A stretch of DNA of 29,918 bases from positions 1-29,918 of the forward strand of contig VGYW01000047.1 in the NCBI GenBank assembly GCA_016872875.1. The letters run 5' to 3'. This DNA is from Planctomycetota bacterium (GTDB taxonomy: Bacteria; Planctomycetota; PUPC01; DSUN01). This document shows positions 1 to 7,759 of this stretch, piece by piece; within the stretch, counting starts at the first letter, position 1; each line of letters begins with the position of its first letter. The notes beneath the pieces are model-generated. The model had not been told where the DNA came from and ran no database searches. It saw only the letters and a list, made by a program, of their open reading frames with translations. A program made the translations under genes and the position numbers.

Positions 1-52
1 GAGAGATTCTTCGCTCCGCCCGCCGGGAGGCTGGCTCCGCTCAGAATGACAT
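1..52. repeat. Dispersed palindromic repeat fragment
   Basis: The first bases hold GATTCTTCGC and, after a GC-rich spacer, CTCCGCTCAGAATGACA. This resembles a dispersed intergenic palindrome that I recall from many bacterial genomes (GATTCTTCGC...GCTCAGAATGACA). The left side is cut by the window edge. No gene function is implied. The family resemblance is from memory and was not searched. Confidence 0.5.
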
Positions 53-575
53 GCTACTGTAGCGTATCCCCTGTATTGACAAGTGGTTACCGCCTGTGGA
101 GCCACCGAAACTAGCGTTGTCGTGCTAATTAATTGTAACGCCAGGAAGGGCTTCGACCGGGCTTCTGTCTTGGCTTCAACCCTCTTGAATTCTTGTTTTG
201 TTTTGGGTAAAGGAATGCATGTACCGGTTCAGCGTGAACTGGACAGCCCACCCTCGGAAACATGAGAATCGCTTGCCTGGCAGAAGCGGGAGTTTTCAGA
301 GGCATCAGGGGGCTCTGGATGACCATACCCATCGGTGCGAGGCGATAGGTTGGGGAGCTTGTTGGCTCCCACTCGGCGGTCATCCATCGCCCAAGCCGGC
401 TATCCCTGGCGGTTGCTCTCGAGCACGGCCCGCTTGCGTTTCACGGGCGGAGAGGCACACGGGTGCTGAGATGCACGCTCTTGGGTAGGTGTCTGGCCCG
501 GATGCGCGGCAGGGAGGAGCGTAGTTGCTGGGCGCTGCGGCTTTCGGCCGGGGGAAGCGCGCCCGAGCGACAACA

Positions 576-601
576 AGTATAGTGAACCCCCCCCTTGTCA
601 A
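576..601 (-). promoter_or_regulatory. Promoter-like -35/-10 pair with short spacer
   Basis: On the minus strand TTGACA (601-596) is followed after 14 bases, including a run of eight G, by TATACT (581-576). Both hexamers match sigma70 consensus closely. The spacer is 14 rather than 16-18 bases, so activity is doubtful unless the homopolymer length varies or is miscounted. It would point left, away from the gene cluster, into a stretch with no clear gene. Confidence 0.3.
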
Positions 602-678
602 GCGCGGTTTTGGGAGTTTTTCGTGTCATTTTCGCCCTCTCACACCTCACCGAGCGCGGCCTTCGGCCGCAACCAAAC

Positions 679-720
679 GAACGCCGAACGCCGAACTTCG
701 AACATCGAAGGTTGAACGCG
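679..720. repeat. Degenerate heptanucleotide tandem repeat (GAACGCC type)
   Basis: Six successive 7-base units begin with GAA: GAACGCC, GAACGCC, GAACTTC, GAACATC, GAAGGTT, GAACGCG. The period is exactly seven with no interruption. It is intergenic. The class resembles the short tandemly repeated repetitive sequences with heptanucleotide units described in filamentous cyanobacteria, although the unit sequence differs. Confidence 0.65.
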
Positions 721-861
721 CAGAACGAGCGGACCAGGGTCGCTGGCAGCCTGTGAGAATGGAGGCTGTGGCAAATTGCCCCACCCCTGCGGCCATCCGC
801 CACAGCCCTGCCGCCCCCTTCCTCCCTCGCCCCTCGTCCCGCGCACCTCCCCCCCTCGCCA

Positions 862-910
862 CTTGTGCCTTGCCACTCGTGACTTGCGACTTCTGCCTTG
901 CGGCTCGTGA
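862..910. repeat. Degenerate heptanucleotide tandem repeat (CTTGCGA type)
   Basis: Seven successive 7-base units are CTTGTGC, CTTGCCA, CTCGTGA, CTTGCGA, CTTCTGC, CTTGCGG and CTCGTGA. The period is exact over 49 bases. It is intergenic, about 60 bases before the start of the response-regulator gene, and has no homology to the GAACGCC array except the shared period. Confidence 0.65.
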
Positions 911-968
911 CAGGATTGGCACAGCGCTTGCTCCCCCTGCCACACCCAGTAGCCCTGGGGGTCATTGC

Positions 969-1748
969 ATGGCGAGCGCGACTATGCTCGTGGCGTGCCG
1001 GGATGCGAGGCGGCGTGAGCGCCTCGTTGGCGCCCTCGTCGGGGCCGGGTGGGAGCGCACCCTGTCGGCCGCCAGCATGGCCGAGGCCGCACACCTCTTG
1101 CGCGACGCCCGCTCCGCCTGCGTCGTCCTCGACGCCGAGCTGGCCGACATCCCCGGCCTCACCGCGGCCCAGATACTTCGGAACCTCTGCCCCCACTTCA
1201 AGCTAATCTTCACCGCGCCCGAAAACTCGCGCGAGCTCGAGGCCCAGGTGCGCGCGCTCGACCTCTTCTACTACTACATCAGCTCGGGCGACCCCGCCGA
1301 GCTGGTCGAGGCCGTGCGCGACGCTGTGGGCGTCCCCCGGCCCGACAGGGCCAGCCATGCCCCGAAGGTGCTGATCGTTGACGACGACGACGACTTCCAC
1401 GCCTGCCTCCGCGCGGTGCTCGAGCCGGCCGGCTACGGCACGGTCTCGGCCCACTCGATTCGCGAGGGGCTCGACGCCGCCCGCCGCGAGGCGCCCGACG
1501 CCATCCTGCTCGACATCATCATGGGCAGCACCACGGACGGCTTCGAGTTCTGCCGCGAGGCCCGCCGCGACCCTCGCATCAAGCACACCCCCATCCTCGG
1601 CATCTCGGCCATCGAGGAGAAGCTCGATGCCCCGTGCGCCCCCGACCGCGAGCCGGGGCTGTTCCCCGTGGATGCCTACCTCAGGAAGCCGGTGGAGCCG
1701 GAGCGGCTCCTGGACGAGCTGAGTAGGTTTGTGCCAGTGGAAGGATAG
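969..1748 (+). CDS. Two-receiver response regulator, first receiver degenerate
   Basis: A 259-residue protein made only of two CheY-like receiver domains. The second (from about residue 131) is intact: acidic pocket in LIVDDDDD (about 138-141), phospho-acceptor Asp182 in LLDIIM and the conserved Lys240 in YLRKPVE. The first (about 5-120) keeps an Asp in VVLDAEL, but lacks the acidic pair near its start and has Ser-Ser where the switch Lys is expected, so it looks like a pseudo-receiver. There is no output domain. The frame is open further upstream but that part is low-complexity and repeat-derived, so the ATG at 969 is chosen; its ribosome site is weak. It sits 3 bases before a receiver-kinase gene, its probable partner. 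Role in signalling is inferred from domains only. Confidence 0.8.
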   Translation: MASATMLVACRDARRRERLVGALVGAGWERTLSAASMAEAAHLLRDARSACVVLDAELADIPGLTAAQILRNLCPHFKLIFTAPENSRELEAQVRALDLFYYYISSGDPAELVEAVRDAVGVPRPDRASHAPKVLIVDDDDDFHACLRAVLEPAGYGTVSAHSIREGLDAARREAPDAILLDIIMGSTTDGFEFCREARRDPRIKHTPILGISAIEEKLDAPCAPDREPGLFPVDAYLRKPVEPERLLDELSRFVPVEG

Positions 1749-1751
1749 GCG

Positions 1752-2939
1752 ATGGCAGGGGCCGGGAACAAGCCACTCGTGTCGGGCACTCCGGCCAAGG
1801 TGCTGGTGGTGGACGACGAGGAGTGGATGCGCGACGCCTGCGGCCAAATCCTCCAGCCCGAGGGCTTCGAGGTGATAGCGGCGCCCGACGGCCCGAGCGG
1901 CCTGGAGCTGGCCCGCCGCCACTCGCCCGACCTGGTGCTGGCCGACCTGAAGATGCCGGGCATGGACGGGTTGGCCTACCTGGAGGCCGTCAAGGCGTTC
2001 GCCCCCGACATCGTCGCCATCGTCATCACGGGCTACGCGACCCTTGAGGTCGCAGTCGAGGCGATGAAGGCCGGGGCGTACGACTTCCTCGCCAAGCCGT
2101 TCAAGCCCGCCGACCTCCGGGCGGTGGTTCGGCGCGGCATCGAGCATCGCGCGGCCGCGCTGCGGGCCTCGGCGCTCCTCCACGGCAAGGCCCCCGCCGC
2201 CGAGCTCCAGCTCGCCATGCTCGCCCACCGCTTCAAGGCCCCCCTCGCCGCGCTGCGGCAGTGCCTCGGCGTCGTCCTCCACGGCTACGCCGGCGACGTC
2301 ACCCCCCGGGCCAAGGGGATGCTCGAGCTCGTCGCCCAGCGGGCCGACCAGATGATGCGCTTCGTGAGCGACTGGCTCACCCTGGCCCGCCTGGAGCAGG
2401 GCAAGGGCCTCCAGGAAGTCAAGGAGATGCCCCTGGCCGACCTCGTGAAGGCCGCGGTGGAGCGCGTGAGGCAGGAGCCGCAGGCAGAGAAGCTGACGGT
2501 CTCCTTCACCCTCAAGACCGACCCGGGGGCCGTCCGCGCCGACCCCAGCGCACTCGACGAGCTGTTCGCCAACCTCCTCGACAACGCCGTCCGCTACACC
2601 CCCGCGGGCGGCACCGTGACCGCGGAGGTGAACGGCACCGAGACCTGGGCGGCGGTAACGGTGCGCGACACCGGCCCAGGCATCGCGCCCGAAGACCTCG
2701 GCCACATCTTCGACACCTTCTACCGCGGGCAGGCCCAGAAGAGCATCCCGGGCACGGGGCTCGGCCTGCCCATCGTGAAGAAAATCCTCGACATCCACGG
2801 CGGCAGAATCGAGGTCCAGACGGCCCTCGGCCAAGGCTCCGCCTTCCGAGTCCTTCTGCCGCGCGTCGCCTCTATCCCGAGTACGCGTTTGGCGAGAGGG
2901 GCCTTCTCCCCCTCCCCCTTGGGGGGAGGGCCGGGGTGA
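1752..2939 (+). CDS. Hybrid receiver-histidine kinase
   Basis: A 395-residue soluble protein. Residues 15-130 are a receiver (DD at 21-22, phospho-acceptor Asp65 in LADLKMP, Lys115 in LAKPF). A HisKA-like dimerisation helix follows with His159 in AHRFKAPLAAL, then a HATPase_c domain with N-box NLLDNAVRY, G1 DTGPGI, F-box FDTFYRG and G2 GTGLGLPIVKK. No membrane segment or signal peptide is visible, so it is cytoplasmic and takes its input through the receiver or a partner. The H-box has Arg, not the usual Glu, after the His, which in known kinases supports phosphotransfer and phosphatase chemistry. An AAGGA site lies about 6 bases before the ATG. The last dozen residues are encoded by a dispersed palindrome (2905-3010) that supplies the stop codon, so the natural C-terminus has been altered. 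Confidence 0.85.
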   Translation: MAGAGNKPLVSGTPAKVLVVDDEEWMRDACGQILQPEGFEVIAAPDGPSGLELARRHSPDLVLADLKMPGMDGLAYLEAVKAFAPDIVAIVITGYATLEVAVEAMKAGAYDFLAKPFKPADLRAVVRRGIEHRAAALRASALLHGKAPAAELQLAMLAHRFKAPLAALRQCLGVVLHGYAGDVTPRAKGMLELVAQRADQMMRFVSDWLTLARLEQGKGLQEVKEMPLADLVKAAVERVRQEPQAEKLTVSFTLKTDPGAVRADPSALDELFANLLDNAVRYTPAGGTVTAEVNGTETWAAVTVRDTGPGIAPEDLGHIFDTFYRGQAQKSIPGTGLGLPIVKKILDIHGGRIEVQTALGQGSAFRVLLPRVASIPSTRLARGAFSPSPLGGGPG

Positions 2940-3010
2940 GGGTGCTTTCCGCGAGGCCGGCGAGGACACACGCACCCTCACCCCAACCCTCTCCCCAAGG
3001 GAGAGGGGGC
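2905..3010. repeat. Palindromic CCCTCTCCC/GGGAGAGGG element, copy 1
   Basis: The left arm (CTCCCCCTTGGGGGGAGGG, then GGGGTGAGGGTGC) is matched in inverted order by a right arm (GCACCCTCACCCC, then CCCTCTCCCCAAGGGAGAGGG-like sequence). Each arm is itself a small palindrome. The element overlaps the 3' end of the kinase gene and fills the spacer up to the HdrA/NuoE fusion gene. A second copy lies inside hdrA2 at 19833-19933. No T-run follows, so a terminator role is not supported. Confidence 0.75.
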
Positions 3011-3031
3011 AGGAAGCCTGAGGTGCCCATC

Positions 3032-3925
3032 ATGGCGGATTCCCGAGCGACGCAGGGCAGCAACGGGAATGTTGGGGCCGTCCTCGTCGTCGGCGGCGGC
3101 ATCGCCGGCATGCAGGCGTCCCTCGACCTCGCCGAGTCAGGCTACAAGGTCTACCTCGTCGAGGAAGGCCCGGCCATCGGCGGCGCGATGGCCCAGCTCG
3201 ACAAGACCTTCCCCACCAACGACTGCGCGATGTGCACCCTCGCCCCCCGCCTGGTGGACTGCGGCCGGCACCCGAACGTCGAGAAGCTCACCTACTCCGA
3301 CCTCCTGGCCCTGGAGGGCCAGCCGGGGCACTTCCGGGCGCGCGTGCGCAAGCGCCCCCGCTCCGTTGACCCCGCCAAGTGCACGGGCTGCGGGGACTGC
3401 TCGGCGGCCTGCCTGGTCCGCAACCGCGCCTACCTGGAGCCTATCGAGGCTGAAGAGGTGGCCCTGCCCCCCGAGGAGAGGGAGGAGCTCGATCGCATCC
3501 TCGCTGCGAACGGCAGGGAACAGGGCGCGTTGCTGCCGATCCTCCAGGACATCAATGCCAGGTACCACTGGCTCAAGCCGGCCGCGTTTGCGTACCTGTC
3601 CGCCGAACTCGGGGTGCCGATGGCGCGGCTGCTGCGCATCGCCACGTTCTACAATGCCTTCAGCCTCAAGCCGCGGGGCAAACACGTCGTCAACGTCTGC
3701 ATGGGCACCGCCTGCTACGTCAAGGGCGGGCGGCGGATTCTCGAAACGCTCCAGAGGGAACTGAAGGTCGAAGTCGGCGGCACCACTGAGGACCTGAACT
3801 TCACCCTGGAGACGGTGAACTGCCTGGGCTGCTGCGGGCAGTCCCCAGTGGTGAGGGTTGACGACGACATCTTCGGCTACGTCAAGCTGTCCCAGGTGCC
3901 CGACATCGTGGCGAAGTACGCGTGA
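3032..3925 (+). CDS. HdrA N-terminal FAD half fused to NuoE-like [2Fe-2S] protein
   Basis: A 297-residue fusion. Residues 14-130 match the start of HdrA: Rossmann motif VVGGGIAGMQASLDLAE (19-35), IGGAMAQLDKTFPTNDCAMC (49-68) and a four-Cys cluster motif CTGCGDCSAAC (117-127). HdrA homology then stops. Residues from about 145 to the end are a NuoE/HydC/HndA-type thioredoxin-fold subunit: helical part with INARYHWL, then CMGTAC and CLGCC, the C-x4-C and C-x3-C ligands of a [2Fe-2S] cluster. NuoE passes electrons between NuoF flavin and NuoG-type clusters; the HndB-like and NuoF genes follow directly. The HdrA portion is exactly what HdrA1 (8924-12169) lacks. The ATG at 3032 is chosen because upstream sequence in this frame is a shadow of the kinase gene and the palindrome; no strong ribosome site is seen. 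Confidence 0.88.
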   Translation: MADSRATQGSNGNVGAVLVVGGGIAGMQASLDLAESGYKVYLVEEGPAIGGAMAQLDKTFPTNDCAMCTLAPRLVDCGRHPNVEKLTYSDLLALEGQPGHFRARVRKRPRSVDPAKCTGCGDCSAACLVRNRAYLEPIEAEEVALPPEEREELDRILAANGREQGALLPILQDINARYHWLKPAAFAYLSAELGVPMARLLRIATFYNAFSLKPRGKHVVNVCMGTACYVKGGRRILETLQRELKVEVGGTTEDLNFTLETVNCLGCCGQSPVVRVDDDIFGYVKLSQVPDIVAKYA

Positions 3926-3939
3926 TGCGAGGAGGCATC

Positions 3940-4323
3940 ATGGCAAGGATCACTGCTCAGGACCTTGACAGGATCGGTGAGGAAGCCAAGAGCCGCATCC
4001 ACCTGCGGCAGGGGATCGCTCGCGGCAGAATCCTCGTCCACATGGGCACTTGCGGCATCGCCGCCGGGGCGCGGGCCGTGATGATGGCTCTGATACGAGA
4101 GGTCGAGACCCGGCACCTCGGCGACATCGCTCTCGTGACGTCCAGTTGCGCCGGCCTGTGCAGCCGAGAGCCCATGATCACGGTCGAGCTAAAGGACCAG
4201 CCGCCCGTGAAGTACGTGAACCTGACCGCCGACAAGGTGAAGGACATCGTGGAGAAGCACATCCTCGGCGGCGAAATCGCCGCCGAACACGCCCTGTCGG
4301 TCGGAAGCGAGCGCGTGCTCTAG
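3940..4323 (+). CDS. hndB: HndB-like thioredoxin-fold ferredoxin subunit
   Basis: A 127-residue protein of the small (2Fe-2S) ferredoxin family found between NuoE-like and NuoF-like subunits of NAD(P)-linked hydrogenases such as HndABCD. Visible motifs are HMGTCGIAAGARAVMMAL near residues 35-52 and TSSCAGLCSREPMITVEL further on, giving the Cys ligand pattern typical of this family (one Cys in the first loop, C-x3-C in the second). The chosen ATG has GAGGAGG four bases upstream; GTG 3922 and ATG 3925 at the preceding stop codon are alternative starts. It sits between the HdrA/NuoE fusion and NuoF and is inferred to be part of the same NADH-oxidising/reducing module. Confidence 0.85.
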   Translation: MARITAQDLDRIGEEAKSRIHLRQGIARGRILVHMGTCGIAAGARAVMMALIREVETRHLGDIALVTSSCAGLCSREPMITVELKDQPPVKYVNLTADKVKDIVEKHILGGEIAAEHALSVGSERVL

Positions 4324-4337
4324 GAGTCGCCGCAGCC

Positions 4338-6128
4338 ATGGCCTATCGCACCAACGCAATGCTCTGTATGTGCACGAACTGCGTGTCCAATGGGGCACTG
4401 CGCATCAAGGACAGCCTGGAGGGCGCCATACGGGAGAGGGGCCTGGAGAACGAGATACAGGTGGTGCCGACGGGTGCGAGCGGCCTGTGTGTCCGCGGCC
4501 CCATCCTCATCGTTCAGCCCGAAGGCATCTTCTACCAGTCGCTCAAGGTTGAGGACATGCCCCACCTGGTCGAAGAGCATTTCCTCAAGGGGCGGCCGGT
4601 CAAGTCGCTCATGTACACCCCGCCCGGGGAAAAGGCGCCCATCCCGACGATTCGGGACATCCCCTTCTTCAAGTCGCAGCGCCTGATCGCCCTGAGGAAC
4701 CGCGGACTGATTGACCCCAGCAGGATTGACGAGTACATCGCCAACGACGGCTACAAAGCGCTGGTGAAGGTGCTCACCTCGATGACGCCCGAGCAGGTGA
4801 TCAAGGAGATCAAGGATTCCGGGCTGCGAGGGCGCGGCGGCGCAGGGTTCCCCACCGGGCGCAAGTGGGAGTCCGCCGCGGCGCACCACGCCGACGTGAA
4901 GTTCATCATCTGCAACGCGGACGAGGGCGACCCCGGCGCCTTCATGGACAGGAGCATCATCGAGGCCGACCCGCATTCTATCCTTGAAGGCATGGCCATC
5001 GCCGGCTACGCGGTGGGGGCGTCACGCGGCATCGTCTACATCAGGACCGAGTACCCCCTGGCAATCGAGCGCATCGCCGCGGCAGCCCAGCAGGCGCGAG
5101 ACTACGGCCTGCTCGGGAAGAACATCCTCGACCTCGGCTTCGACTTCGACGTGACGATCTTCAGGGGCGCCGGCGCCTTCGTCTGCGGCGAGTCCAGCTC
5201 CATGCGCGCCTCCATCCAGGGCGAGCCGCCCGAACCCTCCGCCAAGCACACCCACGCCACCGAAAAGGGGCTGTGGGAGAAGCCCACCGTGCTCAACAAC
5301 GTGGAGACGCTCGCAACCGTCCCCGTCATCATCAACTGGGGGGCGAAGTGGTTCTCCAGCATCGGCACCGAGACCAGCAAGGGCACAAAGGTCTTCTCCC
5401 TTGCCGGCAACGTGGTCAACGCCGGCCTGGTCGAAGTGCCCATGGGCATCACCCTGCGCGAGATCGTCTACGACATCGGCGGCGGCATTCCAGGCAACAA
5501 GGCATTCAAGGCGGTCCAGACGGGCGGGCCTTCCGGCGGATGCCTCCCCGCGCAATACCTCGACCTGCCGGTGGACTACGAGAGCCTCGAAAAGGCCGGC
5601 TCCATGATGGGCTCGGGCGGCATGGTGATCATGGACGAGGACACGTGCATGGTGGATGTGTCCAGGTACTTCGTTGACTTCCTCAGGGACGAGTCGTGCG
5701 GGAAGTGCACCTCGTGCCGGGATGGGCTGGACACGATGTTCCTCATGCTCAGCAACGCCTGCGAGGGGAAAGGCAAGGAGGGCGATCTCGAGCTGATCGA
5801 GGAGCTTTCCGGAGCGATCCAAGTGGCCTCGCTGTGCCAGTTGGGCCAGACCGCTCCCAACCTGGTGCTGACCACGTTGCGCTATTTCCGGGATGAGTAC
5901 CAGGCCCACATTGCGGACCGCCGCTGCCCGGCCGGCGTCTGCAAGGCCCTCATCACGTTCCGCATTGACCCCGAAAGGTGCAAGGCGTGCCTCCTGTGCA
6001 ACAAGCGATGCCCCCAAGGGGCCATCTCGGGCGAGAAGAAGAAGCCCCAGACAATCGAGCAGGAGAAGTGCATCAAGTGCGGGGTCTGCCGGGACGTGTG
6101 CAAGTTCGAGGCGGTGACGGTGCAATGA
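4338..6128 (+). CDS. nuoF: NuoF/HndC-type NADH-binding flavoprotein subunit
   Basis: A 596-residue protein with the layout of HndC/HydB. An N-terminal thioredoxin-like [2Fe-2S] domain has CMCTNC near residues 10-15 and a Cys in ASGLCVRGP. The FMN/NADH domain follows with GLRGRGGAGFPTGRKWE, CNADEGDPGAFMDRS and GAGAFVCGES. Next come a SLBB-type region, the NuoF cluster motif SCGKCTSCRDG, and a C-terminal two-cluster ferredoxin with CKACLLCNKRCP and CIKCGVCRDVC. It is expected to exchange hydride with NAD(H) through FMN and pass single electrons to NuoE and the HdrA1 clusters. The loop after CGES reads SSMRAS rather than the more usual TALM-type sequence; the effect is unknown. The ATG at 4338 is preceded by TAGGAG at a long spacing. 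It overlaps the next gene by four bases (ATGA). Confidence 0.93.
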   Translation: MAYRTNAMLCMCTNCVSNGALRIKDSLEGAIRERGLENEIQVVPTGASGLCVRGPILIVQPEGIFYQSLKVEDMPHLVEEHFLKGRPVKSLMYTPPGEKAPIPTIRDIPFFKSQRLIALRNRGLIDPSRIDEYIANDGYKALVKVLTSMTPEQVIKEIKDSGLRGRGGAGFPTGRKWESAAAHHADVKFIICNADEGDPGAFMDRSIIEADPHSILEGMAIAGYAVGASRGIVYIRTEYPLAIERIAAAAQQARDYGLLGKNILDLGFDFDVTIFRGAGAFVCGESSSMRASIQGEPPEPSAKHTHATEKGLWEKPTVLNNVETLATVPVIINWGAKWFSSIGTETSKGTKVFSLAGNVVNAGLVEVPMGITLREIVYDIGGGIPGNKAFKAVQTGGPSGGCLPAQYLDLPVDYESLEKAGSMMGSGGMVIMDEDTCMVDVSRYFVDFLRDESCGKCTSCRDGLDTMFLMLSNACEGKGKEGDLELIEELSGAIQVASLCQLGQTAPNLVLTTLRYFRDEYQAHIADRRCPAGVCKALITFRIDPERCKACLLCNKRCPQGAISGEKKKPQTIEQEKCIKCGVCRDVCKFEAVTVQ

Positions 6129-6514
6129 CGCTCGAAGAGGTCCGAGGAACGTTGGACGCGGAGTGGTTGGGCCGCCGGCCCAGCCGCACGGACTCCATCG
6201 GGGCGGAGGTCCTCTCGTGCCACGCGAGCGACCTGATGAGCGACGTGTTGACCTCCCGGGGCGCCGGCTCGCTCCTCCTCACGGGGCTGACCAACGAGCA
6301 GGTGGTGCGCGTGGCCGTCGTGTCCGACTTCGCCGCCGTCTGCTTCGTCCGCGGCAAGAGGCCCCAGCCCGAGGCCGCACGGCTGGCCGAGGAGAGCCAG
6401 GTCCCTCTCCTCGTCACGCCACTGTCAATGTACGAGTCCTGCGGCCGCCTCTACACCAAGGGGCTGCCCGTCGGCGACAAAGCAAAGGAAGCCGCCAGTT
6501 GCCGGAAGAAGTGA
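6125..6514 (+). CDS. DRTGG-domain protein 1
   Basis: A 129-residue protein of the stand-alone DRTGG-domain type, recognised from the pattern GAEVLSCHASDLMSDVL, LLTGLTNEQVVRVAVVSD and VPLLVTPLSMYESCGRLY. Small DRTGG proteins of this kind occur in clusters encoding NAD-linked hydrogenases and Hdr complexes. Their role is thought to be regulatory or ligand-sensing but is not established. The ATG overlaps the nuoF stop (ATGA), suggesting coupled translation. A paralogue lies at 7412-7759, on the far side of the CBS-ATPase gene. Confidence 0.8.
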   Translation: MTLEEVRGTLDAEWLGRRPSRTDSIGAEVLSCHASDLMSDVLTSRGAGSLLLTGLTNEQVVRVAVVSDFAAVCFVRGKRPQPEAARLAEESQVPLLVTPLSMYESCGRLYTKGLPVGDKAKEAASCRKK

Positions 6515-7449
6515 CCAAGATCCAGGAGATGGTCTACGAGCTCCTGGTCCGTGAGGTGATGACGAAGGAGGTCATTAGCGTGATGCCCTCCACCCCGATG
6601 AGCGATCTGCGCGAGATCCTGCGCGCCAAGCGCATCTCGGGGACTCCCGTGGTCGAGGACGGGGCGCTGGTCGGCATGGTGAGCATCGAGGACTTCATCA
6701 AGTGGCTGAACGACGGCGGCCATGCCTGCCCCGTAGCCGACCGGATGACCAGGGACGTGCGGAGCATCTACGACGACGAGCCGCTCGTGCAGGCCGTGAA
6801 CAGGCTCGAGCGGCTGGGCTTCGGGCGGCTGCCCGTGGTCGCGCGCGACACCGGGCGCCTCGTGGGGGTCATCACGAAGGGCGACATCATTCGCGGGCTG
6901 CTGAGGCACCTGGAGGTGGACTACCGCACCGCGGAGATGCGCGGCGCAAGGTCGAGCCACATCTTCGAGGACATCCAGGCCGACCGCTCCACGGTGAAGC
7001 TCGAGTACCGCGTGCGCGGCGGCGACTTCAGCCGCGGCGGCGCCAGCGCCGTCAAGCTGAAGACGACCCTTCTCCGCCTGGGCGTGGACCCCCAGACGAC
7101 CCGCCGCGCCGCAGTCGCCACCTACGAGGCCGAGATGAACCTCATCGTCTTCACCCAGGGCGGCCGAATCGCCGTCGAGCTTGGGGCCGACACGATGCGG
7201 ATCGAGGTCGAGGACCAAGGCCCCGGCATCCCGGACATCGAGAAGGCCATGCAGCCCGGCTTCTCAACCGCCCCGGACTGGGTGAGGGAGCTCGGGTTCG
7301 GCGCGGGAATGGGGCTGCCGAACATCAAGAAATGCTCCGACCGGATGAGAATCGACTCGGCGGTCGGGAAGGGCACGCGGCTCGAGGTCGAAATCCTCAT
7401 GGAGCACCAGGGTGAACCTGAGCGAGATAGCGCACAAGCTCGGGCTTGA
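6511..7449 (+). CDS. CBS-pair protein fused to anti-sigma-like ATPase
   Basis: A 312-residue protein. Residues about 8-130 form two CBS motifs (VREVMTKEVISVMPSTPM...GTPVVEDGALVGMVSIED and VADRMTRDVRSIYDDEPL...LGRLPVV-like sequence ending in VGVITKGDIIRGLL), which usually bind adenine nucleotides. The C-terminal part is a GHKL ATPase of the RsbW/anti-sigma type with AEMNLIVF, DQGPGIPDIE and GFGAGMGLPNIKK. It is inferred to sense energy charge and control a partner by binding or phosphorylation. The GTG at 6511 overlaps the previous stop (GTGA); TTG 6499 has a better-spaced AAGGAAG and ATG 6529 is also possible. The 3' end overlaps the next gene by 38 bases. Confidence 0.8.
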   Translation: MTKIQEMVYELLVREVMTKEVISVMPSTPMSDLREILRAKRISGTPVVEDGALVGMVSIEDFIKWLNDGGHACPVADRMTRDVRSIYDDEPLVQAVNRLERLGFGRLPVVARDTGRLVGVITKGDIIRGLLRHLEVDYRTAEMRGARSSHIFEDIQADRSTVKLEYRVRGGDFSRGGASAVKLKTTLLRLGVDPQTTRRAAVATYEAEMNLIVFTQGGRIAVELGADTMRIEVEDQGPGIPDIEKAMQPGFSTAPDWVRELGFGAGMGLPNIKKCSDRMRIDSAVGKGTRLEVEILMEHQGEPERDSAQARA

Positions 7450-7759
7450 GGTGAGAGCCGGCGGCGGCGCCCTGGCCGCCGAGGTGCTCGGCGGATACGC
7501 CAGCGACCTCCTCAGCGACGTCATCGCCCACGGCCAGGAGGGCGACCTGTGGGTGACGCTTCAGGCCCACGAGAACACCGTCCCCGTCGCCATCCTGAAG
7601 AAGCTCGCGGGGATCGTCCTGATCAACGGGCGCGAGCCCGATGCCGAAACGCTCCAGAAGGCGAAGGCCGACGATGTGCCCATCCTCGTCAGCGCCCTGC
7701 CCGCCTTCGAGCTCATCGGCCGCCTCTACGCCCTGGGCGTGCCAGGAATGAGGACGTGA
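7412..7759 (+). CDS. DRTGG-domain protein 2
   Basis: A 115-residue DRTGG-family protein and paralogue of the one at 6125. Shared pattern: LAAEVLGGYASDLLSDVI, then VPVAILKKLAGIVLINGREPD, then VPILVSALPAFELIGRLY. The start is a GTG inside the end of the CBS-ATPase gene with GGAG upstream. Its stop overlaps the PHP gene start (GTGA). Function is unknown; its place among ATPase and PHP genes suggests a sensory set. The duplication around the CBS-ATPase gene may mean the two proteins form a heteromer or bind different ligands. Confidence 0.78.
   Translation: MNLSEIAHKLGLEVRAGGGALAAEVLGGYASDLLSDVIAHGQEGDLWVTLQAHENTVPVAILKKLAGIVLINGREPDAETLQKAKADDVPILVSALPAFELIGRLYALGVPGMRT

Larger units (their letters stand above)
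1..968. other. Leader region without a convincing gene
   Basis: I see no gene here. The open frames are short or arginine/proline-rich shadows with no recognisable domain and no good ribosome-binding site. The stretch holds repeat relics (1-52, 679-720, 862-910), a perfect-looking hairpin at 224-242 (CCGGTTCA, loop GCG, TGAACTGG) and a promoter-like pair on the minus strand at 576-601. The 5' leader of the large plus-strand gene cluster probably lies in this region, but no plus-strand promoter is obvious. No tRNA, rRNA or riboswitch pattern was recognised. Confidence 0.6.

Noticed and set aside
129..383. 84-codon minus-strand frame in the left spacer
   Set aside because: No ribosome site, no recognisable domain, and mixed codon use; kept only as part of the gene-free stretch.
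1203..2981. A 592-codon minus-strand frame over the two-component genes
   Set aside because: Low-complexity antisense translation without motifs; the plus strand encodes intact receiver and kinase motifs.
2990..3012. Rho-independent terminator between the kinase and the NuoE-fusion gene
   Set aside because: A stable hairpin is present but no T-run follows, and the same sequence is a dispersed repeat also found inside hdrA2.
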